A stretch of DNA of 64,000 bases from Pauljensenia sp902373545. Lineage in GTDB: Bacteria > Actinomycetota > Actinomycetes > Actinomycetales > Actinomycetaceae. How positions within the stretch are numbered: the stretch's first letter is position 1; every line of letters starts with the position of its first letter. The stretch lies in the NCBI RefSeq assembly GCF_041432775.1, contig NZ_JAPWAG010000011.1, positions 1 through 64,000 on the forward strand. The letters are read 5' to 3'. Shown piece by piece: positions 45,269 to 53,805 of the stretch. The notes below the pieces were generated by a model, which saw only the letters and a list, made by a program, of their open reading frames with translations, made no database searches and had not been told where the DNA came from. A program made the position numbers and the translations under genes.

Positions 45269-46184
45269 GCGCTTGAATCTCCTGCCAGGTTTTCGCGATC
45301 CCCTCGTCGAGCGGCGTCATTGTGAAGGGGCCAAATTCGTTGTTGACTCGTTCCGTGTTGAGCACGGATCCGAGCAGGTAGGTCGAGGGGGTGGGGATGT
45401 GCTCAATCGCGGGCGTCGTCCCGGTGACGCGCTCGATGGAGGCGACGATCTCGGAAACGGTGGTCTTGCGTCCCGATCCGATGTTGTAGACGGAACGCGA
45501 GGCACCGCGCGCGATCATCGTGGAGACGATGGTCGCGAAGTCTTCCACGTAGATGTAGTCGCGGAACATGGAGCCGTCCCCCATGACGGTCAGCGCCTCG
45601 CCGTTGAGCACGTGGCGCAGGAAGATCGGGATGATGCCCTGGCGCTTGTGCGGGTTCTGGCGCGTGCCGTATGGGTTCGAGATGCGCAGCGACGTCGATT
45701 TCAGGTCATACTTGCGCGCGAAGAAGCGCATGTAGTTCTCGATGGTGAGCTTACCGATGCCGTAGGGGGACACCGGCAGGGTGCGATCGTCCTCGCAGTA
45801 GCTTTCCTTGTCCTGGTCGCCGTAGATCGTGCCGCCGCTCGAGGCGTAGTACACGTGGCCGACCCCGGCGTCCACGCACGCGCGGAACAGATCGATGCTG
45901 CCCTGGATGTTGGTGCGCACGTCCAGCGTCGGGTCGTTTTCGGCCGTCGCGGGATCCGTCGTGGAGAGCATATGCACGACGACGTCCATGCCCGACACGG
46001 CGCGCGCGATGTCGTCGGTGTTCAGGAAGTTCCCGTCGAAGGCCTCGACTCCCGAGGCCTTCCAGTGCTCCCCGTTGCCGAACATGTCGAAGGCGCGGAT
46101 AAACGTGCCTTCCTGCGCGGCCAGCGCATCCACGAGGTGAGAGCCGAGGAAGCCATTTCCTCCGACCACCAGAATGTTAGGCAT
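45258..46184 (-). CDS. NAD-dependent epimerase/dehydratase (extended SDR)
   Basis: A 308-residue extended SDR. Nucleotide-binding GGNGFLG, YYASSGGTIYGD, active-site YGIGK (YxxxK), ISNPYGTRQNPH, and GDGSMFRDYIYVEDF. It resembles UDP-glucose 4-epimerase-like enzymes of surface-polysaccharide clusters. The substrate cannot be told from the sequence; a UDP-hexose or dTDP-sugar is expected. The start codon overlaps the preceding GT gene by 8 bp. Confidence 0.9.
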   Translation of the reverse strand: MPNILVVGGNGFLGSHLVDALAAQEGTFIRAFDMFGNGEHWKASGVEAFDGNFLNTDDIARAVSGMDVVVHMLSTTDPATAENDPTLDVRTNIQGSIDLFRACVDAGVGHVYYASSGGTIYGDQDKESYCEDDRTLPVSPYGIGKLTIENYMRFFARKYDLKSTSLRISNPYGTRQNPHKRQGIIPIFLRHVLNGEALTVMGDGSMFRDYIYVEDFATIVSTMIARGASRSVYNIGSGRKTTVSEIVASIERVTGTTPAIEHIPTPSTYLLGSVLNTERVNNEFGPFTMTPLDEGIAKTWQEIQAHGY

Positions 46185-47451
46185 TCATGGCCCCCTCAAA
46201 ATCGGAGACGAACTGGCGTCCGGAGTCTTCCCAGCTGAGCGTGGTGGCAGAGGCGGCGGCCTCGCGCGAACGCTCCACTTGGTCGGGGGCATCGACGACA
46301 CGGATGATCTCCGTGGCCATGGCGCCGGGCGAGAGCGGAACGTAGTCGATGCACGGGTTATCGGAGACGAGCCTGTTGTTCGGCGCGTCGTTGACGACGG
46401 GGATCGTGCCGCACGAGGCCAGCTCGAGGGGGAGCAGCGACAGATTCGTCAGGCTCATGACCAGAGCGACCGCGCACTTGTTGTACAGGGGCGAGAGCTC
46501 CTCAAGGCTCATGGCACCGTGGTTGACGTACTCGAAGGGAACCTTCCACTCCGACACGTCCCAGCCAGCCATGTGGATGCGGATGTCGGGGCGGCGCTTC
46601 TTGACGTCGGCCAGGACCATGCAGCCCAGCTCGAATCCGCGGCGCATGGTGACCGGGCGCGCGTAGAAGAAAACGTCCTTGCGGCGCTCATCGTTCGTGC
46701 GCTTGTACAGCGTCATCTCGGCGGCGAAGTCGAAGGGGTGGGTCGTCATGCCGTATTCGTCGTGGAGCTTGGTGGCCAGCCACTTGCCCGCGGTGAATGC
46801 CTCGAAACCGAAGCGGTAGGTGTTTTCGGCGAGCTGGTTCTCCGAGCCGACCGGGTAGAACGAGGGCTCGAAGTCCTGGACGAAGTAGAAGCGGCGGGCG
46901 CGCGAGCGATCCAAGTAGGCGGGGTAGGCGGTTTCCCAGCCGGTCGCGAAGATCGCGTCGACGTCATCGCCGACGCCGACAGCCGGATCGTACAGGGCGT
47001 AGGTCGCCTTGAGGTTGGGATAGTTGCTGGAGCGATCGATCATGTCGCGCACGCGGTCGGCGTCGACGGGAATCGACTGGGACCAGTAGAGGAAAATCTT
47101 GACCCGGTGGCCGGCGGCCTCCAGGTAGGACAGGAAACGGAAGATGTTCTGGTGTCCGCCGGAGGACTCCCCGGGGGGCGACATGATCCACGCCGTCACG
47201 TACGGGCCCTCGCCCACGGGGCGCGGATCCTTCTTCCAGTCAGGCTCGCTCACCCAGTCGAGGGCGGCGGCGTCAGCAAACTTGACGAGCATCCCAAGCG
47301 GGTACTGTCCCTTGCCTTTGCCCTTACCGGAGTTAGCAATCTGATTGCCCAGCCCCTGCAAGAGACGGGCTGCCGTCATGCGACCCCCGTGTCGTTTGAG
47401 GTAGGAGGCACCCTTCGCGAACTTACGCACCAGCGGATTCGTCTGTGTCAT
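46177..47451 (-). CDS. Glycosyltransferase, WsaF/rhamnosyltransferase-like (GT-B)
   Basis: A 424-residue protein. It has the segment PPGESSGGHQNIFRFLSYLE (nucleotide-binding N-terminal GT-B domain), FYFVQDFEPSFYP, and the C-terminal MSLTNLSLLPLELASCGTIP, where the ExxxxG-type motif of GT4 is LPLELASCG. WsaF, a rhamnosyltransferase of S-layer glycans, shows the same FVQDFEPSFYPxG motif. It supports a rhamnose-containing polymer, along with rmlB. Confidence 0.82.
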   Translation of the reverse strand: MTQTNPLVRKFAKGASYLKRHGGRMTAARLLQGLGNQIANSGKGKGKGQYPLGMLVKFADAAALDWVSEPDWKKDPRPVGEGPYVTAWIMSPPGESSGGHQNIFRFLSYLEAAGHRVKIFLYWSQSIPVDADRVRDMIDRSSNYPNLKATYALYDPAVGVGDDVDAIFATGWETAYPAYLDRSRARRFYFVQDFEPSFYPVGSENQLAENTYRFGFEAFTAGKWLATKLHDEYGMTTHPFDFAAEMTLYKRTNDERRKDVFFYARPVTMRRGFELGCMVLADVKKRRPDIRIHMAGWDVSEWKVPFEYVNHGAMSLEELSPLYNKCAVALVMSLTNLSLLPLELASCGTIPVVNDAPNNRLVSDNPCIDYVPLSPGAMATEIIRVVDAPDQVERSREAAASATTLSWEDSGRQFVSDFEGAMNA

Positions 47452-47561
47452 GTTCGACAGTTTAGCGCCTGAGGGGATCGGACTTGACCGAGGAGTGATC
47501 CATCCCTACCCCCAGCACTGTATCATTACTCACTTTTCAGCGTTTCCTGTGCGACAAGGAG

Positions 47562-48656
47562 TCAGCGAAGGTGAGCGCCGGCTCGGCGCGAATTGCGCGC
47601 GTGCCGGCGGCGCAAAGCACCCGGAATGGCGGCGATTCCCTGAGCGACACCGTGGGCAGCCGGACCGCGGAATCCGGCGCGCGCGGCTCGCACGACGGAG
47701 CGCACCAGCGCCGAGGTAATCACCTGCCACGAGGCGTGTTCGGCAGCGACGATCAGGCGGTTGCGGGCGTTGACACGAGCGAACATGGGCGAGGTTGCGT
47801 CCGAGGAGGCCGCGTGCTCGTGGTCCACGACGGCCTGGCGCACGAAGCGCACGTCGTATCCGGCCTCGCGTAGCTTGTAGGACAGGTCCGTGTCCTCGTA
47901 GTACATGAACAGGTCGGTGCGGATGCCGCCGACTTCCTCCCAGGCGTCGCGCCGGATCGCGCACGCGCCCCCGCAGATGCCGAAGACTTGTTCGGGGGCG
48001 GCGAGCTGTGCGACCGGCACCAGCCAGTCGCGGTCCTGGCCGTTGCCGGAAGAATCCACGATGTTACCGGTTGAGTTGACCAGGATTGCGCCCAGCCCGG
48101 CCCGGGCCTCGTCGTCACTGAGTCGCACCCAGCGCGTGGGACCGTTCCCGCTCAGGGCCACGGCCTCGTCGTCGCGCGCCTCGCGGTAGCGTCCGGCCAG
48201 GAGAATGAGGGCGGTCGTCGCCCCGACCATTGGGTCGGCCAGCGGGTCCAGGAGCGCGTCAAGAAAGCCGTCGCGCACCGTCGCGTCGTTGTTGAGCAGC
48301 ACGAGAGCCCCCTCGCGCAGGTCGCTCGCCCCCGCCATGACGCCCGCGCCAAAGCCGTCGTTGACGCCCGCGTTGACGATCTCCACGGCGGCGCCGGGCG
48401 CGCTCGAGCCGGGGCCAGCGCCCGCGAGCGCGCGCAGCTCGGGCAGGTGCGCGGCCAGGACGTCGAGGGAGTCGTCCCCCGAGCCGTTGTCGACCAGGAT
48501 CAGGGTGTCGCGCGCCCTCAGCTGAGGGGCGATCGACCGGGCGGCGCGCAGTGTCAGGGGCGCGTTTTTCCAGTTGACGAGGACGACGCGGGCGCTGCGT
48601 CGCGCTCCCCTCCCCTGTCCCGTCGGCGCTGCGTTGTGGGTGGTCGGGGCGCTCAC
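47562..48656 (-). CDS. Family 2 glycosyltransferase (WbbL-like)
   Basis: A 364-residue protein from GTG 48656, overlapping the stop of the next GT by 4 bp. ARVVLVNWKNAPLTLRAA, ILVDNGSGDDSLDVL, NAGVNDGFGAGV, LVLLNNDATVRDGFLD (DxD replaced by NND), and MYYEDTDLSYKLREAGYDVR are typical of the WbbL/RfbN rhamnosyltransferase group. In mycobacteria WbbL adds rhamnose to the arabinogalactan linker. Frames upstream of 48656 are shadows within the neighbouring gene. Confidence 0.88.
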   Translation of the reverse strand: MSAPTTHNAAPTGQGRGARRSARVVLVNWKNAPLTLRAARSIAPQLRARDTLILVDNGSGDDSLDVLAAHLPELRALAGAGPGSSAPGAAVEIVNAGVNDGFGAGVMAGASDLREGALVLLNNDATVRDGFLDALLDPLADPMVGATTALILLAGRYREARDDEAVALSGNGPTRWVRLSDDEARAGLGAILVNSTGNIVDSSGNGQDRDWLVPVAQLAAPEQVFGICGGACAIRRDAWEEVGGIRTDLFMYYEDTDLSYKLREAGYDVRFVRQAVVDHEHAASSDATSPMFARVNARNRLIVAAEHASWQVITSALVRSVVRAARAGFRGPAAHGVAQGIAAIPGALRRRHARNSRRAGAHLR

Positions 48657-49771
48657 GGGGTCACCGCCAGGGACTCGTAGAGGCGGGAGTGGGCGGCCGC
48701 GGAGGCCTCCCACGTGTAGTCGCGGGCCCGCACGAGGCCGGCTGCGGCCAGGCGGTCGTGCTCGCGTCCCGCGGCGGCTTCCAGGGCGCCCGCGAGTGCA
48801 TCGGGGTCGGTCGCCGGCACGAGGAGCCCCGCGTCTGTGCCCGTAATCTCGGCCATGCAGGTGTCGGCGGAGGTGACGACGGGCGTGCCGTGCGCCATGG
48901 CCTCGAGGACGGGAAGGCCGAAGCCCTCCCAGATCGAGGGGAAGGTGAAGACGCGCGCGCCCGCATACGCGCAGGCCAGGTCGGTGTCGTCCAGGCGACC
49001 CAGGACGTGGGTGCGCGCCTCGGGCAAGTCCCCCCATTCGGGGTCTTCGCCCCACCCGGCGGGCCCCACGAGGACCAGGTCGAGGTCCGTGGACGAGGCC
49101 ATGGCTCGGTAGGCGCGCAGCAGCGTCGCCAGGTTTTTGCGCGGCTCGCGCGTGCCCACCCACAGGATGTAGGGTCGGGCCAGGCCGTGGCGGGCGCGGA
49201 AGTCCTCCACCTGAGCGTCGGTGACGGGCGTGTGGGTCAGGCCGTGGGGGATGACCGTGATGATGGACTCGTCGATGCCCGCCTCGACGCAGTCGCGCGC
49301 GGTGGCCTCGGAGGGGACGATGACCGCGTCGGCGCGGCGCTTGGTGATGTCCAGGGCGCGGTTAAAGTAGGCGGCCCCGTGGGCGGTGAAGTGGCTAGCA
49401 TCGCGCAGGAAGGCGACGTCGTGGACGGTGACGGCCAACGGGAGCGACGTCGGGGGGATCGCCCAGGTGGTCGCGTGCAGGACCTGCGCTCCCCTGCCCG
49501 AGCGCACGCCGAGCATCCGGTCCGCGCTGGGCATGGCGAGGCGATCCCAGGCGGCGTACAGCGCCCGGCGCGGCAACGCGGAGTTGAGCACAGGGATCGA
49601 CAGTCCCACCTGCTGGGGGCTGGCCTCGTTTCTTCCGTGGCGCGCGGCGATACCCACGGCGCGCACCCCCTGGGATGCCAGGCGGGAGGCGACCTCTACG
49701 ATGTATCGTCCCGAGCCACCGGGCACGGGCTGCCACATCTGTTCAACGACCATTCCGATGCGCACACTCAT
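48653..49771 (-). CDS. Family 4 glycosyltransferase
   Basis: A 372-residue GT-B enzyme starting at ATG 49771 (MSVRIGMVVEQMWQPVPGGSGRY); ATG 49795 is possible. GGSGRYIVEVASRL, VIPHGL, ILWVGTREPRKNLATLL and the donor-binding SIWEGFGLPVLEAMAHGTPV (EGFGLPxLE) mark the GT4 family. First gene of the minus-strand operon. It is divergent from another GT4 at 49860 with an 88-bp shared promoter region. Confidence 0.92.
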   Translation of the reverse strand: MSVRIGMVVEQMWQPVPGGSGRYIVEVASRLASQGVRAVGIAARHGRNEASPQQVGLSIPVLNSALPRRALYAAWDRLAMPSADRMLGVRSGRGAQVLHATTWAIPPTSLPLAVTVHDVAFLRDASHFTAHGAAYFNRALDITKRRADAVIVPSEATARDCVEAGIDESIITVIPHGLTHTPVTDAQVEDFRARHGLARPYILWVGTREPRKNLATLLRAYRAMASSTDLDLVLVGPAGWGEDPEWGDLPEARTHVLGRLDDTDLACAYAGARVFTFPSIWEGFGLPVLEAMAHGTPVVTSADTCMAEITGTDAGLLVPATDPDALAGALEAAAGREHDRLAAAGLVRARDYTWEASAAAHSRLYESLAVTP

Positions 49772-49859
49772 ATCTACAGGATAGTTGAGATGCATGTCAG
49801 AGTCTGCCCGGCCACGTCGTGGCATACAATGAGAAAACCCCTCGCAACGACCGGAGATC

Positions 49860-51011
49860 ATGATGCCTTCCTCCCTGCCGTCCAAACCTGTCCACGTCCT
49901 CATGGACGCCACCGCGATCCCCGCGAATCTCGGCGGAGTGGGCCGCTACGTGGACGATCTGGTGCCCGAACTGGGGGCCCAGGGCGTTAAACTCACGATG
50001 GCGGTGCAAGAGCGCGACGCGGAGCACTTCGCCACGCGCCTGCCATCCGCTCGCATTATCCCGATTTCCCCTCGCTTCGAGTCTCGTCCGATGCGTTTCG
50101 CGTGGGAGCAGACGGGGTTGCCCTCGCTCATCCGCAAGGTCCGCCCCGACGTGCTCCACTCCCCCCACTACACCTGCCCGCAGTTCCCGGGCGTTCCCGT
50201 CGTCATCACGTTGCACGACGCGACCTTCTTCTCTCACCCGCAGGCGCACTCGCGCATGAAGCAGAAGTTCTTCACCTTCGCGATCCGCCGCGCGATCCGC
50301 CGCGCTTCGGCCCTCGTGGTGCCCTCGGAGGCCACGCGCGACGAGACGATCAAGTACGCCGGCGGGCAGGCCTCGCAGTTCTACGTCGCCTACCACGGCG
50401 TGGACCGGACGATCTTCCACCCCGTCGACGACGACGAGCGCGCCCGCGTCAAGAAGTCCCTGGGCCTGGAGGGCCAGGAGTACATCGGCTTCCTCGGCAC
50501 CCTGGAACCGCGTAAGAACGTGCCGAACCTGGTGCGCGGCTGGACCAGGGCCGTCGCCGACATGCCGAACCCGCCCGCGCTGGTCCTGGCCGGCGGCAAG
50601 GGGTGGGACGAGGACATCGACCCCGCCCTGGCCTCGGTCCCCTCGCACCTGACGGTGCTGCGCCCCGGCTACCTGCCCTTGGAGGACCTGCCCGGTTTCC
50701 TCTCCGGCTGCGTCGTGCTGGCCTACCCCTCGATCGCCGAGGGCTTTGGTCTGCCCGTCCTGGAGGCCATGAGCTGCGGCGCCGCGACGCTGACCACCCG
50801 CCTGACCTCCCTGCCCGAGGTCGGCGGCGACGCCGTCGCCTACTGCGACATCACACCCGATTCGATTGCCGAGGCCCTCACCGACCTGATGAACGATCCG
50901 GCGCGCCGCGCGCAGCTGGGCCAGGCAGCCATCGCCCGCTCCGAGGAGTTCACCTGGGAGCGCGCCGCCCTTGTCCATGCGCAGGCCTTCCGCGCCGCAG
51001 CCGGGCGCTGA
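49860..51011 (+). CDS. Family 4 glycosyltransferase
   Basis: A 383-residue GT-B enzyme starting at ATG 49860 (or 49863), with GGAG just upstream. It shows ATAIPANLGGVGRYVDDL, LHSPHYTCPQF, GFLGTLEPRKNVPNLVRGW and PSIAEGFGLPVLEAMSCGA. It resembles mannosyl- or rhamnosyltransferases (MgtA/WbaZ-like). It is paralogous to the divergent gene at 48653. Followed by the DUF2142 gene. Confidence 0.92.
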   Translation: MMPSSLPSKPVHVLMDATAIPANLGGVGRYVDDLVPELGAQGVKLTMAVQERDAEHFATRLPSARIIPISPRFESRPMRFAWEQTGLPSLIRKVRPDVLHSPHYTCPQFPGVPVVITLHDATFFSHPQAHSRMKQKFFTFAIRRAIRRASALVVPSEATRDETIKYAGGQASQFYVAYHGVDRTIFHPVDDDERARVKKSLGLEGQEYIGFLGTLEPRKNVPNLVRGWTRAVADMPNPPALVLAGGKGWDEDIDPALASVPSHLTVLRPGYLPLEDLPGFLSGCVVLAYPSIAEGFGLPVLEAMSCGAATLTTRLTSLPEVGGDAVAYCDITPDSIAEALTDLMNDPARRAQLGQAAIARSEEFTWERAALVHAQAFRAAAGR

Positions 51012-51047
51012 TCCCCGGAGCACAGTCACAGCAAGGATTCTTTCTCC

Positions 51048-52850
51048 ATGACGACATCTGACCATTCCCAGGACTCCGAGCTCGCCCGAGGCGAGGAGCG
51101 CGCTTCGGACGCGGACCTGCCCCAGGAGGCCGACGCGCCCCGCGAGGCGGCTCGTCCCACCGACGAGGCTCGTCCCACCGACGAGGCCCGCCCCGCCACA
51201 GAGGAACACCTCGCCAAGGAGGAGCGCAGCGCCCCCGAGGAAGCCCTCGCGCGCCAGGGCCGTGCCTCCCGCGAGGAACGCCCCAAACAGGACGAGCGCA
51301 CACGGCAGGCCCCGGCGCAGCACTCGGCTCCGGCGCAGCACTCGGCCCCGTCCGCGCGCCGCTTCGGGCTGCCCGTGCGCGCCTGGCGCATCATTGGCGT
51401 CATCGGCCTCGTCCTATCGGTGTGCGGCGTGGGCGCCGCGTGGGCCGTGTCCTCCCCCCTGGGCGCGTCCCCGGACGACGACTATCACCTGGGTTCCATC
51501 TGGTGTCCTCCCCCGCTGAGCGAGTCCGGCTGTTCGACCGGCTACACGGACCGCGGCACGTTCGGCCCGGTCGTTCCCGAGTCCGTTTCCTCCACGAAGG
51601 TCGCTTGCTACGCCTTCCACGGCGAGGATTCCGCCGTGTGTGCGCTCAACAACTCCGACGACCGCACGATGGTCACCGACCGGTGGGACGACGGCAACTA
51701 CCCGTGGGGCTACTACCAGTTCCATCACCATTTCATCGCCCACGACGCCGACCGGGCGGGTGTGACGATGCGTCTTATCAACATTGGTATCGCGATCGTC
51801 TTGATCGGCGCCATCGGCGCGCTCATGCCCAGCGCCATGCGCCGCGGCTACGTCTTGGCGATTCCGGCCGCGTGGACGCCCATGGGCATCTACTTCATCG
51901 CGTCCAACAACCCCTCCTCGTGGGCCTTCACCGGTGTCTTCGCGTTCGCGGCCGGCCTGTGGGCTGCCACGCAGTCGCTCGGCTGGCGCCGCTGGTGCCT
52001 GAACGGCGCGGCCGCGCTGGGTGCCGTCCTGGCGTGCACGTCGCGCGGCGACTCGGCCTTCTTCCTGTTCGTCGTCACCGCCGCGCTGGCCTTCGCGGTG
52101 CGCTGGCGTCGAGATCGTTGGCCCGAGGCGCTGCTCGCCGTCGTCTCCTCGATCATCGGCATCATCATCATGCGCTCCACGAACGTGGCCTCCACCCACC
52201 TGGCCACGGCGGAGGGTGAGCCGCGTTCGCTGATCTCACTGATCGGCGACAACATGTCCTACCTGCCCCAGTACCTCGCCGGTTTCTACGGCTACCGCTG
52301 GGGTCCGGGTTGGCTCGACGTGGACTACAACGGCTCCGTGTCCACGGTTGGCCTCGTGATCGCCGGCGCCGTGTTTGTCGCCGGTGCGCGCACGTGGTCG
52401 TGGCGCAAGGCGATGACGCTGCTCATGCTGGTCGGCGCAATGGCGGGCGTGCCCACGCTCCTCGGCATTCTCCAGGGCTTCAACAACGTCGCGACCTACC
52501 AGCCTCGCTACATGATGCCGCTGTGGATCGTCTTCCTCTTCTTCATGCTGACGATGGAGCGCCGCGAGCGTACCCTCTCGCGCCCGCAGGCGGCTGCTGT
52601 GGGAGTGCTGCTGGTGGGCACGCATTTCTGGGCGCTCTTCGTGCTGCTGCTGCGCTACACGCACGGATCCTCGGTCCTCATGTTCAACATGAGCAAGACG
52701 GCCGTGTGGTGGTGGCCGGGCGCGCCCGTTGGCCCGAACATGGTCTGGGCGCTCGGCACGGTGTGCTTCGCGGCGGCCATCACGTTCGGGCTCCTGCTCA
52801 CTCGCGAAGAAGTCGACGAGAAGCCCCGAACCGAGGCCGTCGAGGCCTGA
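51048..52850 (+). CDS. DUF2142 family polytopic membrane protein
   Basis: A 600-residue protein starting at ATG 51048 behind AAGGA. The first 100 residues are extremely charged (Glu/Ala/Arg-rich) and contain an 18-bp tandem repeat (51150-51185). A first transmembrane helix (IIGVIGLVLSVCGVGAAWAV) is followed by the conserved extracytoplasmic GASPDDDYHLGSIWCPPP with paired cysteines, and then about ten further helices and an acidic end. DUF2142 proteins are found in surface glycan clusters and resemble C-type glycosyltransferases or polymer ligases; the activity is not established. Confidence 0.85.
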   Translation: MTTSDHSQDSELARGEERASDADLPQEADAPREAARPTDEARPTDEARPATEEHLAKEERSAPEEALARQGRASREERPKQDERTRQAPAQHSAPAQHSAPSARRFGLPVRAWRIIGVIGLVLSVCGVGAAWAVSSPLGASPDDDYHLGSIWCPPPLSESGCSTGYTDRGTFGPVVPESVSSTKVACYAFHGEDSAVCALNNSDDRTMVTDRWDDGNYPWGYYQFHHHFIAHDADRAGVTMRLINIGIAIVLIGAIGALMPSAMRRGYVLAIPAAWTPMGIYFIASNNPSSWAFTGVFAFAAGLWAATQSLGWRRWCLNGAAALGAVLACTSRGDSAFFLFVVTAALAFAVRWRRDRWPEALLAVVSSIIGIIIMRSTNVASTHLATAEGEPRSLISLIGDNMSYLPQYLAGFYGYRWGPGWLDVDYNGSVSTVGLVIAGAVFVAGARTWSWRKAMTLLMLVGAMAGVPTLLGILQGFNNVATYQPRYMMPLWIVFLFFMLTMERRERTLSRPQAAAVGVLLVGTHFWALFVLLLRYTHGSSVLMFNMSKTAVWWWPGAPVGPNMVWALGTVCFAAAITFGLLLTREEVDEKPRTEAVEA

Positions 52851-52958
52851 TCCTCCTTCGCGCGCCCAGGCGTCTGCTGTGCAGGCTGCCTGGGCGCGTT
52901 CGTCTGCCCAGGCGAGGCCGTGGCGGGCTGCACCCACCGCACATAGTTCCCCCACAAT
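52851..52958. other. Spacer after DUF2142 gene
   Basis: A GC-rich dyad follows the stop: GCGCGCCCAGGCGTCTGC and TGCCTGGGCGCG can pair, which may terminate transcription of the DUF2142 gene. No gene is seen. Confidence 0.4.
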
Positions 52959-53067
52959 GTCGCACGTAATTTGGGTCCCCTCACTTTTCTTAGGGATCGA
53001 GAAAACCGCATGATTCCAACGATCAGATTTCAAATCCTGAAATACTCCCGGGGGAATTACGTGCGAC
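52959..53067. mobile_element. MITE-like element, copy 1
   Basis: 109 bp bounded by perfect 13-bp inverted repeats, GTCGCACGTAATT at 52959-52971 and AATTACGTGCGAC at 53055-53067. The interior shares ATCGAGAAAACCGCA, ATTCCAACG and the dyad ATTTCA-AATCC-TGAAAT with copy 2. It encodes nothing. No target-site duplication is apparent. Confidence 0.65.
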
Positions 53068-53191
53068 TTTTCTGGCTCTTCGCATTGTGGGGTGTGGGGG
53101 TGGTGTTCGAAGCGTCCCGGGGATTGTGGACAGTGTCGTGGGACGACGACCGAACACAGGAGCTCGCCTCGGGAGCCTCAACAACCAAAAC
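53068..53191. other. Spacer between the two MITE-like elements
   Basis: 124 bp with no supported gene. A minus-strand frame covers it but has no start signals or recognisable domain. Confidence 0.4.
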
Positions 53192-53298
53192 TCGCACGTA
53201 ATTTGGGTACCCTAACTTTTCATAGGTATCGAGAAAACCGCAGAATTCCAACGGTGCGATTTCAATGTTTGAAATACGTGTCGGGGAATTACGTGCGA
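53192..53298. mobile_element. MITE-like element, copy 2
   Basis: 107 bp with 12-bp inverted ends (TCGCACGTAATT 53192-53203 and AATTACGTGCGA 53287-53298), in the same direction as copy 1 and about 80% identical by eye. The internal dyad is kept with a different loop (ATTTCAA-TGT-TTGAAAT), as expected if pairing matters. Confidence 0.65.
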
Positions 53299-53343
53299 CA
53301 TTTCTGAGGAACCACAACATGAGACGCCACAAAGACCCAAGCG

Positions 53344-53403
53344 GAAGACAACTCAAGCACAGAAGACAACCCAAGCCCGGAAGACAACCCAAGCACAGAA
53401 GAC
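53344..53403. repeat. 18-bp tandem repeat
   Basis: GAAGACAACCCAAGCACA-like units at 53344-53361, 53362-53379 and 53380-53397, then a partial copy. The open frame through it would encode Arg/Gln/Pro/Lys-rich low complexity and is not credible as a gene. Confidence 0.7.
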
Positions 53404-53447
53404 CCCCACAACCCCGACAGCCGCCACAACCGCCACAAGCACGGGGG

Positions 53448-53561
53448 CGCTGCACCCGTTACGTGGCGGTGCACCCGTTACGTGGCGGTGCACCCGAACA
53501 GAAGAGGTGCATTGCCTACGGATCGGGTGCAGCGCCCCAACACACAAGAACAAACGCGGAA
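53448..53561. repeat. Dispersed repeat with 19-bp tandem array, copy 2 (inverted)
   Basis: Reverse complement of the element at 127-280. Two units of GTGCACCCGTTACGTGGCG replace the GGGTGCAGCGCCTCGTAAC array. Beyond the array, the shared words include CGAACAGAAG, TGCCTACGGATCGGGTGCAGCGCC and AAGAACAAACGCGGAA (in pieces: CCTACGGATCGGGTGC, CAAGAACAAACGCGGAA). Similarity is strong across the whole length while the array units have diverged. Confidence 0.72.
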
Positions 53562-53805
53562 CTGGCACACCGAACCACTCACCGCCACACCCCTCCATGC
53601 GCACCTGGACCCTACTGGCGGCAGGATGGGCACACCGCCCACGCCACCACCTGCACTCCGGCCCACTCCGACCCACTCCGACACCTCCTACACCCTTACA
53701 TGCGAAGAGCCGGGAAAGACGCGGAACGAGCGGGGCCCCGGCGACGTCGCGAGAAGCGCTCCGCACGGCCGGGTGCGGGCCAGGGTTCGGCCAGCGGGCG
53801 CTGGC
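53562..53805. other. Gene-free spacer before the wbp-like genes
   Basis: C-rich, low-complexity sequence with short CCCACTCCGA repeats near 53660-53685. No supported gene and no clear terminator for the upstream-reading oxidoreductase gene. Confidence 0.4.
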
